The position numbers and the translations under genes are program-made. From Acidobacteriota bacterium (GTDB taxonomy: Bacteria; Acidobacteriota; Terriglobia; Terriglobales; Acidobacteriaceae), in NCBI GenBank assembly GCA_021779695.1, contig JAJYAE010000093.1, forward strand, positions 1 through 13,689: a stretch of DNA of 13,689 nucleotides, read 5' to 3'. Below, piece by piece: positions 5,782-12,023 of this stretch (its first letter is position 1; each line of letters begins with the position of its first letter). The notes under the pieces are model-generated. The model was not told where the DNA came from, did not search any database, and worked only from the letters and a program-made list of their open reading frames with translations.

Positions 5782-7254
5782 ATGGACGGACCACTGCAAA
5801 AATATGTAGCGTTAGGACTCAGCGCGCTTTTGACGCTGATGCCGGAGCTTCCGGTTGCGGCTCAGACGCAGGCTTCGTTTGAGCCAGAGGGCAGGAATCT
5901 GACGCTTGAGGAGACGCTGCGGAAACCCTATCTCGATCTGTTTCAGACAGCTTCCAAATTGCAATTCAGTCGGGATGAGTTTACCGGGATGCGAGAGAAG
6001 CTGAAGGGCAATGAGGGCCGCTGCCGCAGCAGGCTGAAAGAGCACACCAAAGAATATGGGCGGCAACTGGACGCGGCCCGGAAGGAACTGAAGAGCGGCG
6101 GGCGGAAGCTGGACGATACAAACCGTCATACGCTGCATTGCCGGATTCAAAACCTGGAAATTCTGCGCAGCGAATCTGAAGTTCTCGCCGGGCAGGCAAT
6201 TCCCAACGCATACGACAACCTGAACGCCAAACTTGATCTTCTGCAACAATGGCCCGCGCAGGAGAAGCAGGCACAAGCTGACTTGTCGAGCGGCGCGTAT
6301 GCGAATCGCCGCTGGGCGGATGTCAAGGACATTGGCTTCAGAGAAATTGCGTCGGGCCAGCGCGATGACATCAAGCGGGGCCAGGAGGCGGTGGATGAAT
6401 TAAAGCGTGCGGGCATGCTGCCGCCTGAAGTTGAAAGCAAGGAGATTCAGCAATACGTCAAAGAGGTTGCAGATCGCGTGGCACAGCATTCGGACCTGAA
6501 GATCCCCCTGCACGTTGCTGTGCTGCAGTCTCGTGAGATTAATGCGTTTGCGTTGCCCGGAGGCTATCTCTATATTGAGCGCGGGCTGCTTGAAGCAGTC
6601 GACGACGAATCACAACTTGCCGGAGTCATTGCCCACGAATTGGCCCATGACACGGCGCGGCACAGCGCGAAGCTGATGAAGCGCGCGACGATTGCCGGCA
6701 TTTTCTATCAGGCTGCCCAGATGGCGGCAATTCTCCTGACAGGCGGAGTCGCCGGCATCGGGCTCTATTATGCACTGCAATACGGTTACTACGGATTGGG
6801 AATGGTGCTGAACCTCAAGCTGCTGGGTATCTCACGGGAATATGAACTGGAAGCGGACCAGCTCGGCATTCAATATGCGTGGAATGCGGGATACGACACG
6901 ACGGGCTTCATTCGCTTCTTTGACAAGATGGCAACCCGGGAAGGCTATGTGAATGGAGTGAGCTGGTTCCGCACCCATCCACCCTTCTACCAGAGGATGG
7001 TGGACGCACAGCGCGAGATCCTGTTCCTGCCCAACAAGGGAATGGAGACGGTGCAGACCTCCGCATTTGAAACGATGAAGAAGAACCTGGCCCCGATTGC
7101 AACGGCCGCGGAGAAAGAGGAAGTGGGCAAGCCCAGCCTGTTGATGACCAAGGAAGAGGGCTGCACACCGCCGGCCAAGCTTGAATACAAACCGGGTCAA
7201 CCCATTGAGGATCTGTGTTCGATGCCGATGCGAAGCGCTTCGGGAGAGAAGTAG
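5782..7254 (+). CDS. M48-family zinc metalloprotease with N-terminal helical extension
   Basis: The protein has 490 residues. Residues 8-28 are a signal peptide ending in PVAAQ, giving an exported protein. Residues 40-215 are charged and helical, with coiled-coil character (MREKLKG...RSRLKEHTKEYGRQL). The peptidase domain runs from about 215 to 415: the zinc motif is H285-E286-L-A-H289, the third-ligand region is SREYELEADQLG (351-362, Glu before A358-D359), and the late motif is RTHPPFYQRM. Between these, 302-340 contains hydrophobic, Gly-rich helices like the membrane-contact segment of BepA/Oma1-type proteases. Two cysteines near the end (C461, C479) may pair. AGGAGG lies 5 bp before the ATG. 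It is last in the Usp-VWA-M48 operon (61 bp gap). A role in quality control of outer-membrane or periplasmic proteins is likely from the family (BepA-like) but the N-terminal extension is not a TPR. Confidence 0.9.
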   Translation: MDGPLQKYVALGLSALLTLMPELPVAAQTQASFEPEGRNLTLEETLRKPYLDLFQTASKLQFSRDEFTGMREKLKGNEGRCRSRLKEHTKEYGRQLDAARKELKSGGRKLDDTNRHTLHCRIQNLEILRSESEVLAGQAIPNAYDNLNAKLDLLQQWPAQEKQAQADLSSGAYANRRWADVKDIGFREIASGQRDDIKRGQEAVDELKRAGMLPPEVESKEIQQYVKEVADRVAQHSDLKIPLHVAVLQSREINAFALPGGYLYIERGLLEAVDDESQLAGVIAHELAHDTARHSAKLMKRATIAGIFYQAAQMAAILLTGGVAGIGLYYALQYGYYGLGMVLNLKLLGISREYELEADQLGIQYAWNAGYDTTGFIRFFDKMATREGYVNGVSWFRTHPPFYQRMVDAQREILFLPNKGMETVQTSAFETMKKNLAPIATAAEKEEVGKPSLLMTKEEGCTPPAKLEYKPGQPIEDLCSMPMRSASGEK

Positions 7255-7290
7255 CCTGGCACTTCCGTGCTCGCCGCGGCCCAACAAGAA

Positions 7291-7344
7291 CATCGCCTGG
7301 AGTGCTGCCATCCAATGATTTCAATGAGCAGCATCCAGGCGATG
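7291..7344. terminator. Long hairpin between convergent genes
   Basis: CATCGCCTGGA-g-TGCTGC (7291-7308) pairs with GCAGCATCCAGGCGATG (7328-7344): 17 bp with one bulged G and a 19-nt loop. It lies 37 bp past the M48 stop and 46 bp before the stop of the convergent gene. There is no T-run on either side, so it is either a bidirectional processing or stabilising hairpin, or a Rho-assisted terminator. Confidence 0.6.
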
Positions 7345-7389
7345 ACGTTTCAGGCGCATCCTGCATGACTTGACATGCAAAAGAATGGA

Positions 7390-7968
7390 TCACTCTGAAG
7401 TTGGATTTGCAGAAGCCGATTGCTCCGCAGGGATCTCCAGCTTCTTTTCAAGATCATCCGCCTTGGATCTGGCCGCATCATACTCTACGAAATCCGAGAT
7501 CGTCTGATGGGCGCGCTCCATGTAATCCAGATTGGCGTGCACGTAATCTTTGTAGGGCTGCATCTGGAAGCGGGATTGATTGTTGTTGAGGTGGTCGATG
7601 GTCCTGTTCAGATGATCAGCCATCTCGCGGAGGATAGGATCGATGCGGTCAATCGCTTCCCGCTGCCAGGTCGATCCTTCGGCACGCAGGCTGGTGAGAG
7701 TGTTGAAGTCGCCAAGAAGATCATTGGCATGCTCCTTGATGAGCTGGAGTTGCCTTGCATGCGACTGCCAGGACATGGAAGAGCGCATGTAGCTCTCGAG
7801 TGTCGCGGAGTCATCGTGCGCCAGGGCCGCATGCGATCTGGCGGAATTGAGCGCTTCACTAATGGCAGCAGAATCCTTCTCTTGCGCGAATGCCGCCCCT
7901 GAGATGCACAGAAGCAGAGCAACGAGGCCCAGCCTCGATGCAAGGTGGACAATGGATTTCGGTTTCAT
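7390..7968 (-). CDS. Exported helical protein of unknown function
   Basis: The protein has 192 residues. A clear Sec signal peptide (residues 1-28: MKPK, hydrophobic LGLVALLLCISG, cleavage at AFA|QE) is followed by an almost wholly alpha-helical, polar, His- and Asp-rich mature chain. There is no CxxCH or other cofactor motif, and no transmembrane segment after the signal. The segment 135-175 (KDYVHANLDYMERAHQTISD and onward) is amphipathic; the last 15 residues look disordered. I do not recognise the family; a small periplasmic helix bundle is the best structural guess. GGGAGG lies upstream of the ATG. Its promoter is the best sigma-54 match in the window (8166-8181), giving a leader of about 187 nt. 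It converges on the M48 gene. Secretion is well supported, function is not. Confidence 0.8.
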   Translation of the reverse strand: MKPKSIVHLASRLGLVALLLCISGAAFAQEKDSAAISEALNSARSHAALAHDDSATLESYMRSSMSWQSHARQLQLIKEHANDLLGDFNTLTSLRAEGSTWQREAIDRIDPILREMADHLNRTIDHLNNNQSRFQMQPYKDYVHANLDYMERAHQTISDFVEYDAARSKADDLEKKLEIPAEQSASANPTSE

Positions 7969-8165
7969 GCGATTCCTCCCTGTTTGATTCAGTCTGGAGC
8001 CCGGTCAATTGATCCGGCGCGTGCTGTCCTGCCGGAGATGCATAGGACCACCGGCAATGGCCGGCAGTGGCGCAGCCGGAGGGTGCTCCGCAGACGCCAT
8101 GCAAGCAGACCCGCGCTCCAGCCAATGTGCTGCGATACTGCGCGAATCCTGCACATACAGATGAA

Positions 8166-8181
8166 TGCAAATGGCGTGCCA
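8166..8181 (-). promoter_or_regulatory. Perfect-consensus sigma-54 promoter
   Basis: Read on the minus strand the site is TGGCACGCCATTTGCA, an exact match to TGGCACG-N4-TTGCA with GG at 8180-8179 and GC at 8168-8167. Transcription should begin near 8155 and run into the exported helical protein gene at 7968. This is the strongest single regulatory signal in the window. Confidence 0.85.
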
Positions 8182-8246
8182 GTCCTATGCAATGAAAGCC
8201 AATGCAACTCACACACTTGCAGAGGAGCTTGTTGCGCCCGTTCAAC

Positions 8247-8277
8247 TTTTTGACATGGATGTCGCAAGTTGGCGACA
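8247..8277. promoter_or_regulatory. Candidate UAS with overlapping dyads
   Basis: The palindrome TGTCGC-AAGTTG-GCGACA (8260-8277) is centred 101 bp upstream of the -12 GC at 8167-8168. An adjacent half-site TTTTTGAC (8247-8254) pairs partly with the same GTC across ATGGAT. GAC/GTC cores therefore occur three times (8252, 8261, 8274), spaced 9 and 13 bp, as expected for binding of more than one activator dimer. Confidence 0.55.
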
Positions 8278-8315
8278 GGGGAATGAAAGCGTTGCGATTG
8301 GAATTGATACGATTT

Positions 8316-8687
8316 TCAGCCTTTTTGTTTGACGGCTCTCAGTGATGCCAGATCGACGCGAAGAACGGCAGTGCGGATGAATGAAGGGCGCCGGACGGGT
8401 TGAAGTCTCCGATCTGCCTGACGCAGCAGGAATGCGCTCACGATGGAGAGGAAGGCGAGAATATCCACGCCGAGATTCCCCTTTGCAATTTGCCAAAAGA
8501 TCTCGATGGCAAGTGGGGCGGCGGTGATGAGATCCACGGCGTGCAGAGTGAGAGGGCGCAGATGGGGAGCTGCGCCAAGATGAGGAGCGATCCAGGCCGC
8601 CGTCATTCCTGCGAGAGCGCAGGCGGCAATCACGGAATGAAATGTTGTCGCGGGAAGTGTCCACAACTTTGCACGGATCGCGTTCAT
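8316..8687 (-). pseudogene. Truncated N-terminus of a heavy-metal (P1B-type) ATPase
   Basis: The protein has 123 residues. The segment from about 46 to 88 (DLITAAPLAIEIFWQIAKG, then NLGVDILAFLSIVSAFLL) resembles the first membrane helices of P1B ATPases, in the position where full-length proteins continue with a GEY-type motif and several hundred more residues. Here the resemblance stops at RQAD (89-92), and an unrelated 30-residue basic tail leads to a stop. The phosphorylation motif DKTGT, the CPC-type metal site and the nucleotide domain are all missing, and no other frame downstream resembles them. It starts 21 bp after the zinc-ribbon gene with GGGG upstream of its ATG. It is probably a remnant of a deleted transporter gene, or possibly a small membrane protein kept for another use. 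Confidence 0.55.
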
Positions 8688-8708
8688 GGGAGCCCCACTC
8701 TGAGCCCT

Positions 8709-9038
8709 TCAAGCAATTCTGGCGATTTCAGTGTCATGGCGCGCGCCATGGGAACCGACCGGGGGCTTGCGCGAGACAGTTCGGATGACCTCGGGTTTTG
8801 AAACTTCCGCCAAGCGCGGCTGCAGAAGGAGGCCTGCGGTGGTCCAACGACGGATCAGATACAGCCGGGAACACTCTTCACAGAGCCAGAAATACTTCGC
8901 CGGGACGCAAAGAATGGGAAAGCCCCATTCGCTCCGCTCAATTCTCGCTTCAGGCGGAAGCTCAAGTTCGAGCATCGTCATTGTTCCGCCAGCTGCCTCC
9001 ATCATGGCGGCATTGCACTTTGGGTTTGCACAGCGCAT
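8709..9038 (-). CDS. Small zinc-ribbon protein of unknown function
   Basis: The protein has 109 residues. C3-x4-C8 near the start and C53-x2-C56 in LCEECSRLY make a split zinc ribbon; C44 is a further cysteine. The core between them (ELELPPEARIER, then SEWGFPILCVPAKYFWLCEEC) looks folded; the last 30 residues are basic and probably unstructured. I do not recognise a named family. The start at 9038 follows AAAGGGG; upstream in-frame starts have no ribosome binding site. It is followed 21 bp later by the truncated P-type ATPase gene, so the pair may once have been a metal-handling unit. A sigma-54 promoter at 9209-9224 would give a leader of about 160 nt. The function, such as metal or redox sensing, is only a guess. 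Confidence 0.65.
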   Translation of the reverse strand: MRCANPKCNAAMMEAAGGTMTMLELELPPEARIERSEWGFPILCVPAKYFWLCEECSRLYLIRRWTTAGLLLQPRLAEVSKPEVIRTVSRKPPVGSHGARHDTEIARIA

Positions 9039-9208
9039 TGCGTGACCCCTTTCAGATGAGCATTTCTGCATTGATCCTTGCGGCTTTCCATTCCATCGTG
9101 CAGCCCAGGCGCGGTCGGTCCCGGTGGCCAAGCACGAAGACCTTCCGTGGCTTCCCTGCTCCAAACCAGATCCGAAGTACACGACTCGCCACACCATGAC
9201 CTTGGTGT

Positions 9209-9224
9209 TGCACGTTGCTGGCCA
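9209..9224 (-). promoter_or_regulatory. Sigma-54 promoter of the zinc-ribbon / ATPase-remnant unit
   Basis: On the minus strand the site reads TGGCCAGCAACGTGCA. The -24 TGGC, the G at position 7 and the -12 TGCA are kept with GG-N10-GC spacing; the AC after TGGC and the first T of the -12 box are changed. GC is at 9211-9210, so the start should be near 9198. Alone it would be a moderate match; the enhancer dyad 102.5 bp upstream raises confidence. Confidence 0.6.
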
Positions 9225-9293
9225 GTCATGCAACGAGGAGCAGCCTCGCAAATCAAGCATCAGTCCCATGATGGACTGTGAATTTTATGGGAG

Positions 9294-9324
9294 TGTCAAA
9301 GGAGTTTGACTTGTTGTCAAAGGA
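9294..9324. promoter_or_regulatory. Candidate UAS: TTTGAC-N5-GTCAAA with a third half-site
   Basis: TTTGAC-TTGTT-GTCAAA (9305-9321) is a perfect 6-bp dyad. A further GTCAAA lies at 9295-9300, so TGTCAAAGGA occurs twice as a direct repeat (9294-9303 and 9315-9324) exactly 21 bp apart, two helical turns. The dyad centre (9313) is 102.5 bp upstream of the -12 GC at 9210-9211. The half-sites are those of the dyad at 3143-3162. Confidence 0.65.
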
Positions 9325-9653
9325 TTCAATCCGAGACGCCATTGGGACGGAACTGCTCTCCTGGCCGCGCCGCGAGACGGACGTGTCGCTCTCGGATCGT
9401 GAAATCCAGGACTCGTCTCATTGCTTGGACGGCTCGTAAAAGAGCTTGAACCGCGCGAGCTCTCTTCCTCTTTTCCAGTTTTTGCCGAACTTGCAGAGAA
9501 TGCGCGGCTTATGTCGAATCACCTCGATTGGAAGCTGAAATGCCGTGCATGCTGCAAAGGCTTTACCGGGGCCATGGCGAAATGTATGCCCTGACGACAT
9601 TCGATGAATGCACGTTGAAGAACGCTCATCAGATGCGAGATCGGGAGTTGGAT

Positions 9654-10238
9654 ATGACTCAAAACGTGGCGCACTTTGACTTGCCTGGTTCAGCCGCATG
9701 CCGCCTGGCTCCTTCAACTGGATGTGGCGGCGGTCCATCAGACTCAGTGAGCCTGGCACTTCGCAGCAACGCTCGACCCCGTGGGCTTACCGCGGCCAAT
9801 CACCGGATGAACGCGCCAGACACGGCGCCGCCCTACAAGGCATTCAGTCGGTCCCTTGTGAATGCGCGAGGCGAGCTGGTCTTCAAGGGCCAATCGAAGT
9901 CCATTCCCGGGCCGACAATCGGCGTCTACGCGCGCGAGATGTCACCCGGAGGCGACGGCCCGGTGATGAAGCTTACCGAAAACATGACACCTGTGTCGCA
10001 ACCGAATAACACCTCGCACAACGGTGCGCTTGCGGCTTTCATTCAATTCCAGTCGTTCCCATGGATTGACGAGGATTCCGATACGGCGGCGTTCCGCGGC
10101 CAGTCTCAACCAGTGAGGACTTTCGCGCTCGCTGACGGGACAGAAATGCGGATTGGGAGCACCGGAGTTTACACCAGTCCGCAAGGAGCTCTGATTGGCG
10201 GAACTGGAGTCTACATAACCCAGGTGATGCCGCAGTAG
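9654..10238 (+). CDS. Orphan protein with GVY-containing repeats, unknown function
   Basis: The protein has 194 residues. I do not recognise a family. The first 65 residues are low in order, rich in Ala, Pro, Gly and Arg. The rest looks beta-rich and glycine-rich, with IGVYAREM (89-96), IGSTGVYTSP (167-176) and IGGTGVYITQ (181-190): a repeated IGxTGVY unit ending the protein. No signal peptide or membrane segment is present. I chose the ATG at 9654 because GGGAG lies 6 bp before it; upstream in-frame starts (such as 9540) would add a poorly structured segment. A strong hairpin (10241-10262) directly after the stop supports a real transcription unit. It lies alone between the zinc-ribbon unit and the lipoprotein gene. 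A young or lineage-restricted gene is possible. Confidence 0.5.
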   Translation: MTQNVAHFDLPGSAACRLAPSTGCGGGPSDSVSLALRSNARPRGLTAANHRMNAPDTAPPYKAFSRSLVNARGELVFKGQSKSIPGPTIGVYAREMSPGGDGPVMKLTENMTPVSQPNNTSHNGALAAFIQFQSFPWIDEDSDTAAFRGQSQPVRTFALADGTEMRIGSTGVYTSPQGALIGGTGVYITQVMPQ

Positions 10239-10240
10239 AA

Positions 10241-10262
10241 CGCGGGAGAACGATCTCCCGCG
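10241..10262 (+). terminator. Hairpin after the orphan gene
   Basis: CGCGGGAGA-ACGA-TCTCCCGCG is a perfect 9-bp stem with a four-base loop, starting 2 bp after the stop codon. It has no T-run, so termination by this hairpin alone is uncertain. A second palindrome GCGGCA-T-TGCCGC (10261-10273) overlaps its end. Confidence 0.6.
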
Positions 10263-10341
10263 CGGCATTGCCGCACCGACATGGAGCGTTGATTGAGTCA
10301 GCGAAACCAACGTGCATGTTGCAAGTGGAAAGGAGCAAGAA

Positions 10342-11790
10342 ATGAAATCCCTAACCTCATATCTCACCCTGTCGCATCTACGAACCGGCCTGAAGCTGGG
10401 AGCGTGGGTGACAGCCGTTGTGGCGTTGGGACTGGCAGGTTGCGGTGGTGGCGGGTCGAGCACTCCAACCAACCCCGCAGCCACCACGGCCGTGCAAGTG
10501 AACATGGGAGATGCGCCGGCGGACTGGCTGCTCTCCTTCTCAATGAACGTTTCGTCGATGACCATGAAGACCAGCGATGGTCAAACGGTCACGGTGGCGG
10601 GCAGCAGCACGCCAGTTGAGATGATTCACCGGCTCGGCACTATGGAACCAGTGGCCTTGGTCTCAGCACCGAGAGGAACCTACACGAGCGCGCAACTGAA
10701 TATTGCATCCTGCACTTTTTCGTATCTTGATCCGAACACGGGTGCGCTGCAGCAGAAGACGATCAACGGACCCATCCAGGCATCTGTTCCATTCAGTTCC
10801 AGCGTGAGTGTTGGCAGCACGCCGCTGGCGGTGAACTTCGATCTGGATCTGCAGCACTCACTCTCTGGAGATACAGGAAGCGCATTCCAGTTCAGTCCGA
10901 AATTCCATATCTCCACGGGTGCGCTGAGCAGCAGCGGCAGCGGCAATGGATATGGCATGAATGCACGGAATGGCGGAATGTATCAACTGATGGGCGTGGT
11001 TACGGGCACAGCGCCGGGCGGATTCAGCATGAAGGCGCTGCAAAGCACAAACATGTTCAGCTTCCAGGTGACGACGGAGACAAGGTTCCAGGGACGGATC
11101 AGCCAGATGTCGCAATTGGGCAATGGCATGGGCGTACTGGTGACGGCCGTACTGCAGTCGGATGGAAGCTATCTTGCCAAAATGGTGCGCGTAACGATGA
11201 GCGCAGCGGGCGCTATGGGAGGCGGCATCATTACCGCGGTCGATGCGGTTCCTGCGACTCAACTGACCATTGTGATGCAGAACGGAGCGGGCGCAAGCAT
11301 CAACACGGACTACCTTTCGAAGACGCTGCTGGTCAAACTACTCGACACAACCACGTATGAAATCGATACAGACCGTGTGAGCCTGACTGGTCTTGACTTT
11401 GAGCCGGCCTTCGACGCCAGCAATATCCATGTGGGTCAAAGCATCCTTCCATTCAGCGATGCGGCGATCACGCCGATTGCATCGTGCGACCCGGCGTGCG
11501 GCGAGCTGACGGCAAGCACGGTGCGCCTGCGCGAGCAGGGCGCCAGAGGCACAACGACTGTGGACATTACGCCGGGAGCAACCACAACGTTCACCCTGAC
11601 GCTACCGGCGGATTGCGCGTTCACGAAGCTGACGACCGCGACCGAGATTACGGTGTATCAGCAGGCGAGTACCAACGTGGAAGACCAGACCACCATCGCA
11701 GCGGAAACCACCCTGCGCGTGCATGGCTTGCTCTTCTATAGCGGCGGAAAGTGGCGGCTGGTTGCATCCACGATCTCATCGACAACATAG
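10342..11790 (+). CDS. DUF4382 / DUF5666-type lipoprotein
   Basis: The protein has 482 residues. The lipobox L-A-G-C34 follows a hydrophobic stretch (VTAVVALG), so the mature protein is lipid-anchored and begins with a Gly-rich linker. Residues 50-195 resemble DUF4382: VQVNMGDAPADW, the segment VSSMTMKTSDGQ, and a TYTSAQLNI strand, a beta-sandwich domain. Residues 215-285 (QLMGVVTGTAPGGFSM, then FQVTTETRFQGRISQM) resemble a DUF5666 barrel repeat. Two cysteines in CDPAC (382-386) and others may form disulfides. The start at 10342 follows AAAGGAG; an upstream in-frame start at 10312 would place ten polar residues before the signal peptide and has no ribosome binding site. It stands alone, closed by the terminator at 11861. 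Such proteins are common in Acidobacteria and probably have a surface or carbohydrate-related role; no activity is known to me. Confidence 0.82.
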   Translation: MKSLTSYLTLSHLRTGLKLGAWVTAVVALGLAGCGGGGSSTPTNPAATTAVQVNMGDAPADWLLSFSMNVSSMTMKTSDGQTVTVAGSSTPVEMIHRLGTMEPVALVSAPRGTYTSAQLNIASCTFSYLDPNTGALQQKTINGPIQASVPFSSSVSVGSTPLAVNFDLDLQHSLSGDTGSAFQFSPKFHISTGALSSSGSGNGYGMNARNGGMYQLMGVVTGTAPGGFSMKALQSTNMFSFQVTTETRFQGRISQMSQLGNGMGVLVTAVLQSDGSYLAKMVRVTMSAAGAMGGGIITAVDAVPATQLTIVMQNGAGASINTDYLSKTLLVKLLDTTTYEIDTDRVSLTGLDFEPAFDASNIHVGQSILPFSDAAITPIASCDPACGELTASTVRLREQGARGTTTVDITPGATTTFTLTLPADCAFTKLTTATEITVYQQASTNVEDQTTIAAETTLRVHGLLFYSGGKWRLVASTISSTT

Positions 11791-11860
11791 CCTCAACGCT
11801 TGCGACGGCAGTCGTTGCCGGCAGAGCTGAACGATCAAGCAGTCCTTCGATAGACTGAAC

Positions 11861-11932
11861 CGCCTGTAGGCGGAGCGGAACATCTTCCAGCACGACCGGA
11901 ATGGCCCGCTCCGCCGCAGGCGTTTTTTTTTT
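11861..11932 (+). terminator. Intrinsic terminator of the lipoprotein gene
   Basis: CGCCTGTAGGCGGAGCGG (11861-11878) pairs with CCGCTCCGCCGCAGGCG (11906-11922), 16 pairs with one small bulge or mismatch, followed at once by ten T residues (11923-11932). An alternative small hairpin CCGCC-TGTA-GGCGG lies in its left arm. It also separates the convergent reductase gene. Confidence 0.9.
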
Positions 11933-12023
11933 GCGCGGCAGTGTAGGGCGAAGCAGGAATGGTCTGCACAGAGCCTGGGCAAGGCTGCGTGGAAAGAAGG
12001 CGCAGTGTGCCGGGAGCCGGCAG

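Larger units (their letters stand above)
7969..8315. other. 347-bp upstream region of the exported helical protein
   Basis: No gene is convincing here. It carries a perfect-consensus sigma-54 promoter (8166-8181), dyads at 8247-8277, and a leader of about 187 nt (8155 to 7969). In the leader CCGGC-AATG-GCCGG can form a small hairpin near 8052-8066. The leader is long for such a small gene and may hold a regulatory RNA element, but I see no known riboswitch. Confidence 0.55.
9039..9653. other. 615-bp region between divergent genes
   Basis: No gene is convincing here, although short open frames exist on both strands. It holds the minus-strand sigma-54 promoter (9209-9224), the enhancer cluster (9294-9324) and the long leader of the zinc-ribbon gene. 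The part 9325-9650, upstream of the plus-strand orphan gene, shows no strong promoter. A GG-N10-GC element near 9529-9544 (TGGAAGCTGAAATGCC) is a weak sigma-54 match. Confidence 0.5.

Noticed and set aside
9529..9544. GG-N10-GC element TGGAAGCTGAAATGCC as a plus-strand sigma-54 promoter of the orphan gene
   Set aside because: Only the TGG, A and TGC positions match and no dyad is at the 100-bp position; the enhancer at 9294-9324 lies 228 bp away. Too weak to call.
9668..9685. TGGCGCACTTTGACTTGC as a sigma-54 promoter
   Set aside because: The GG-to-GC spacing is 13 bp instead of 10, which sigma-54 does not tolerate, and it lies inside the orphan gene.
9418..9759. Minus-strand frame across the orphan gene's 5' end
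   Set aside because: No start signal, no domain, and overlap with the better supported plus-strand gene.
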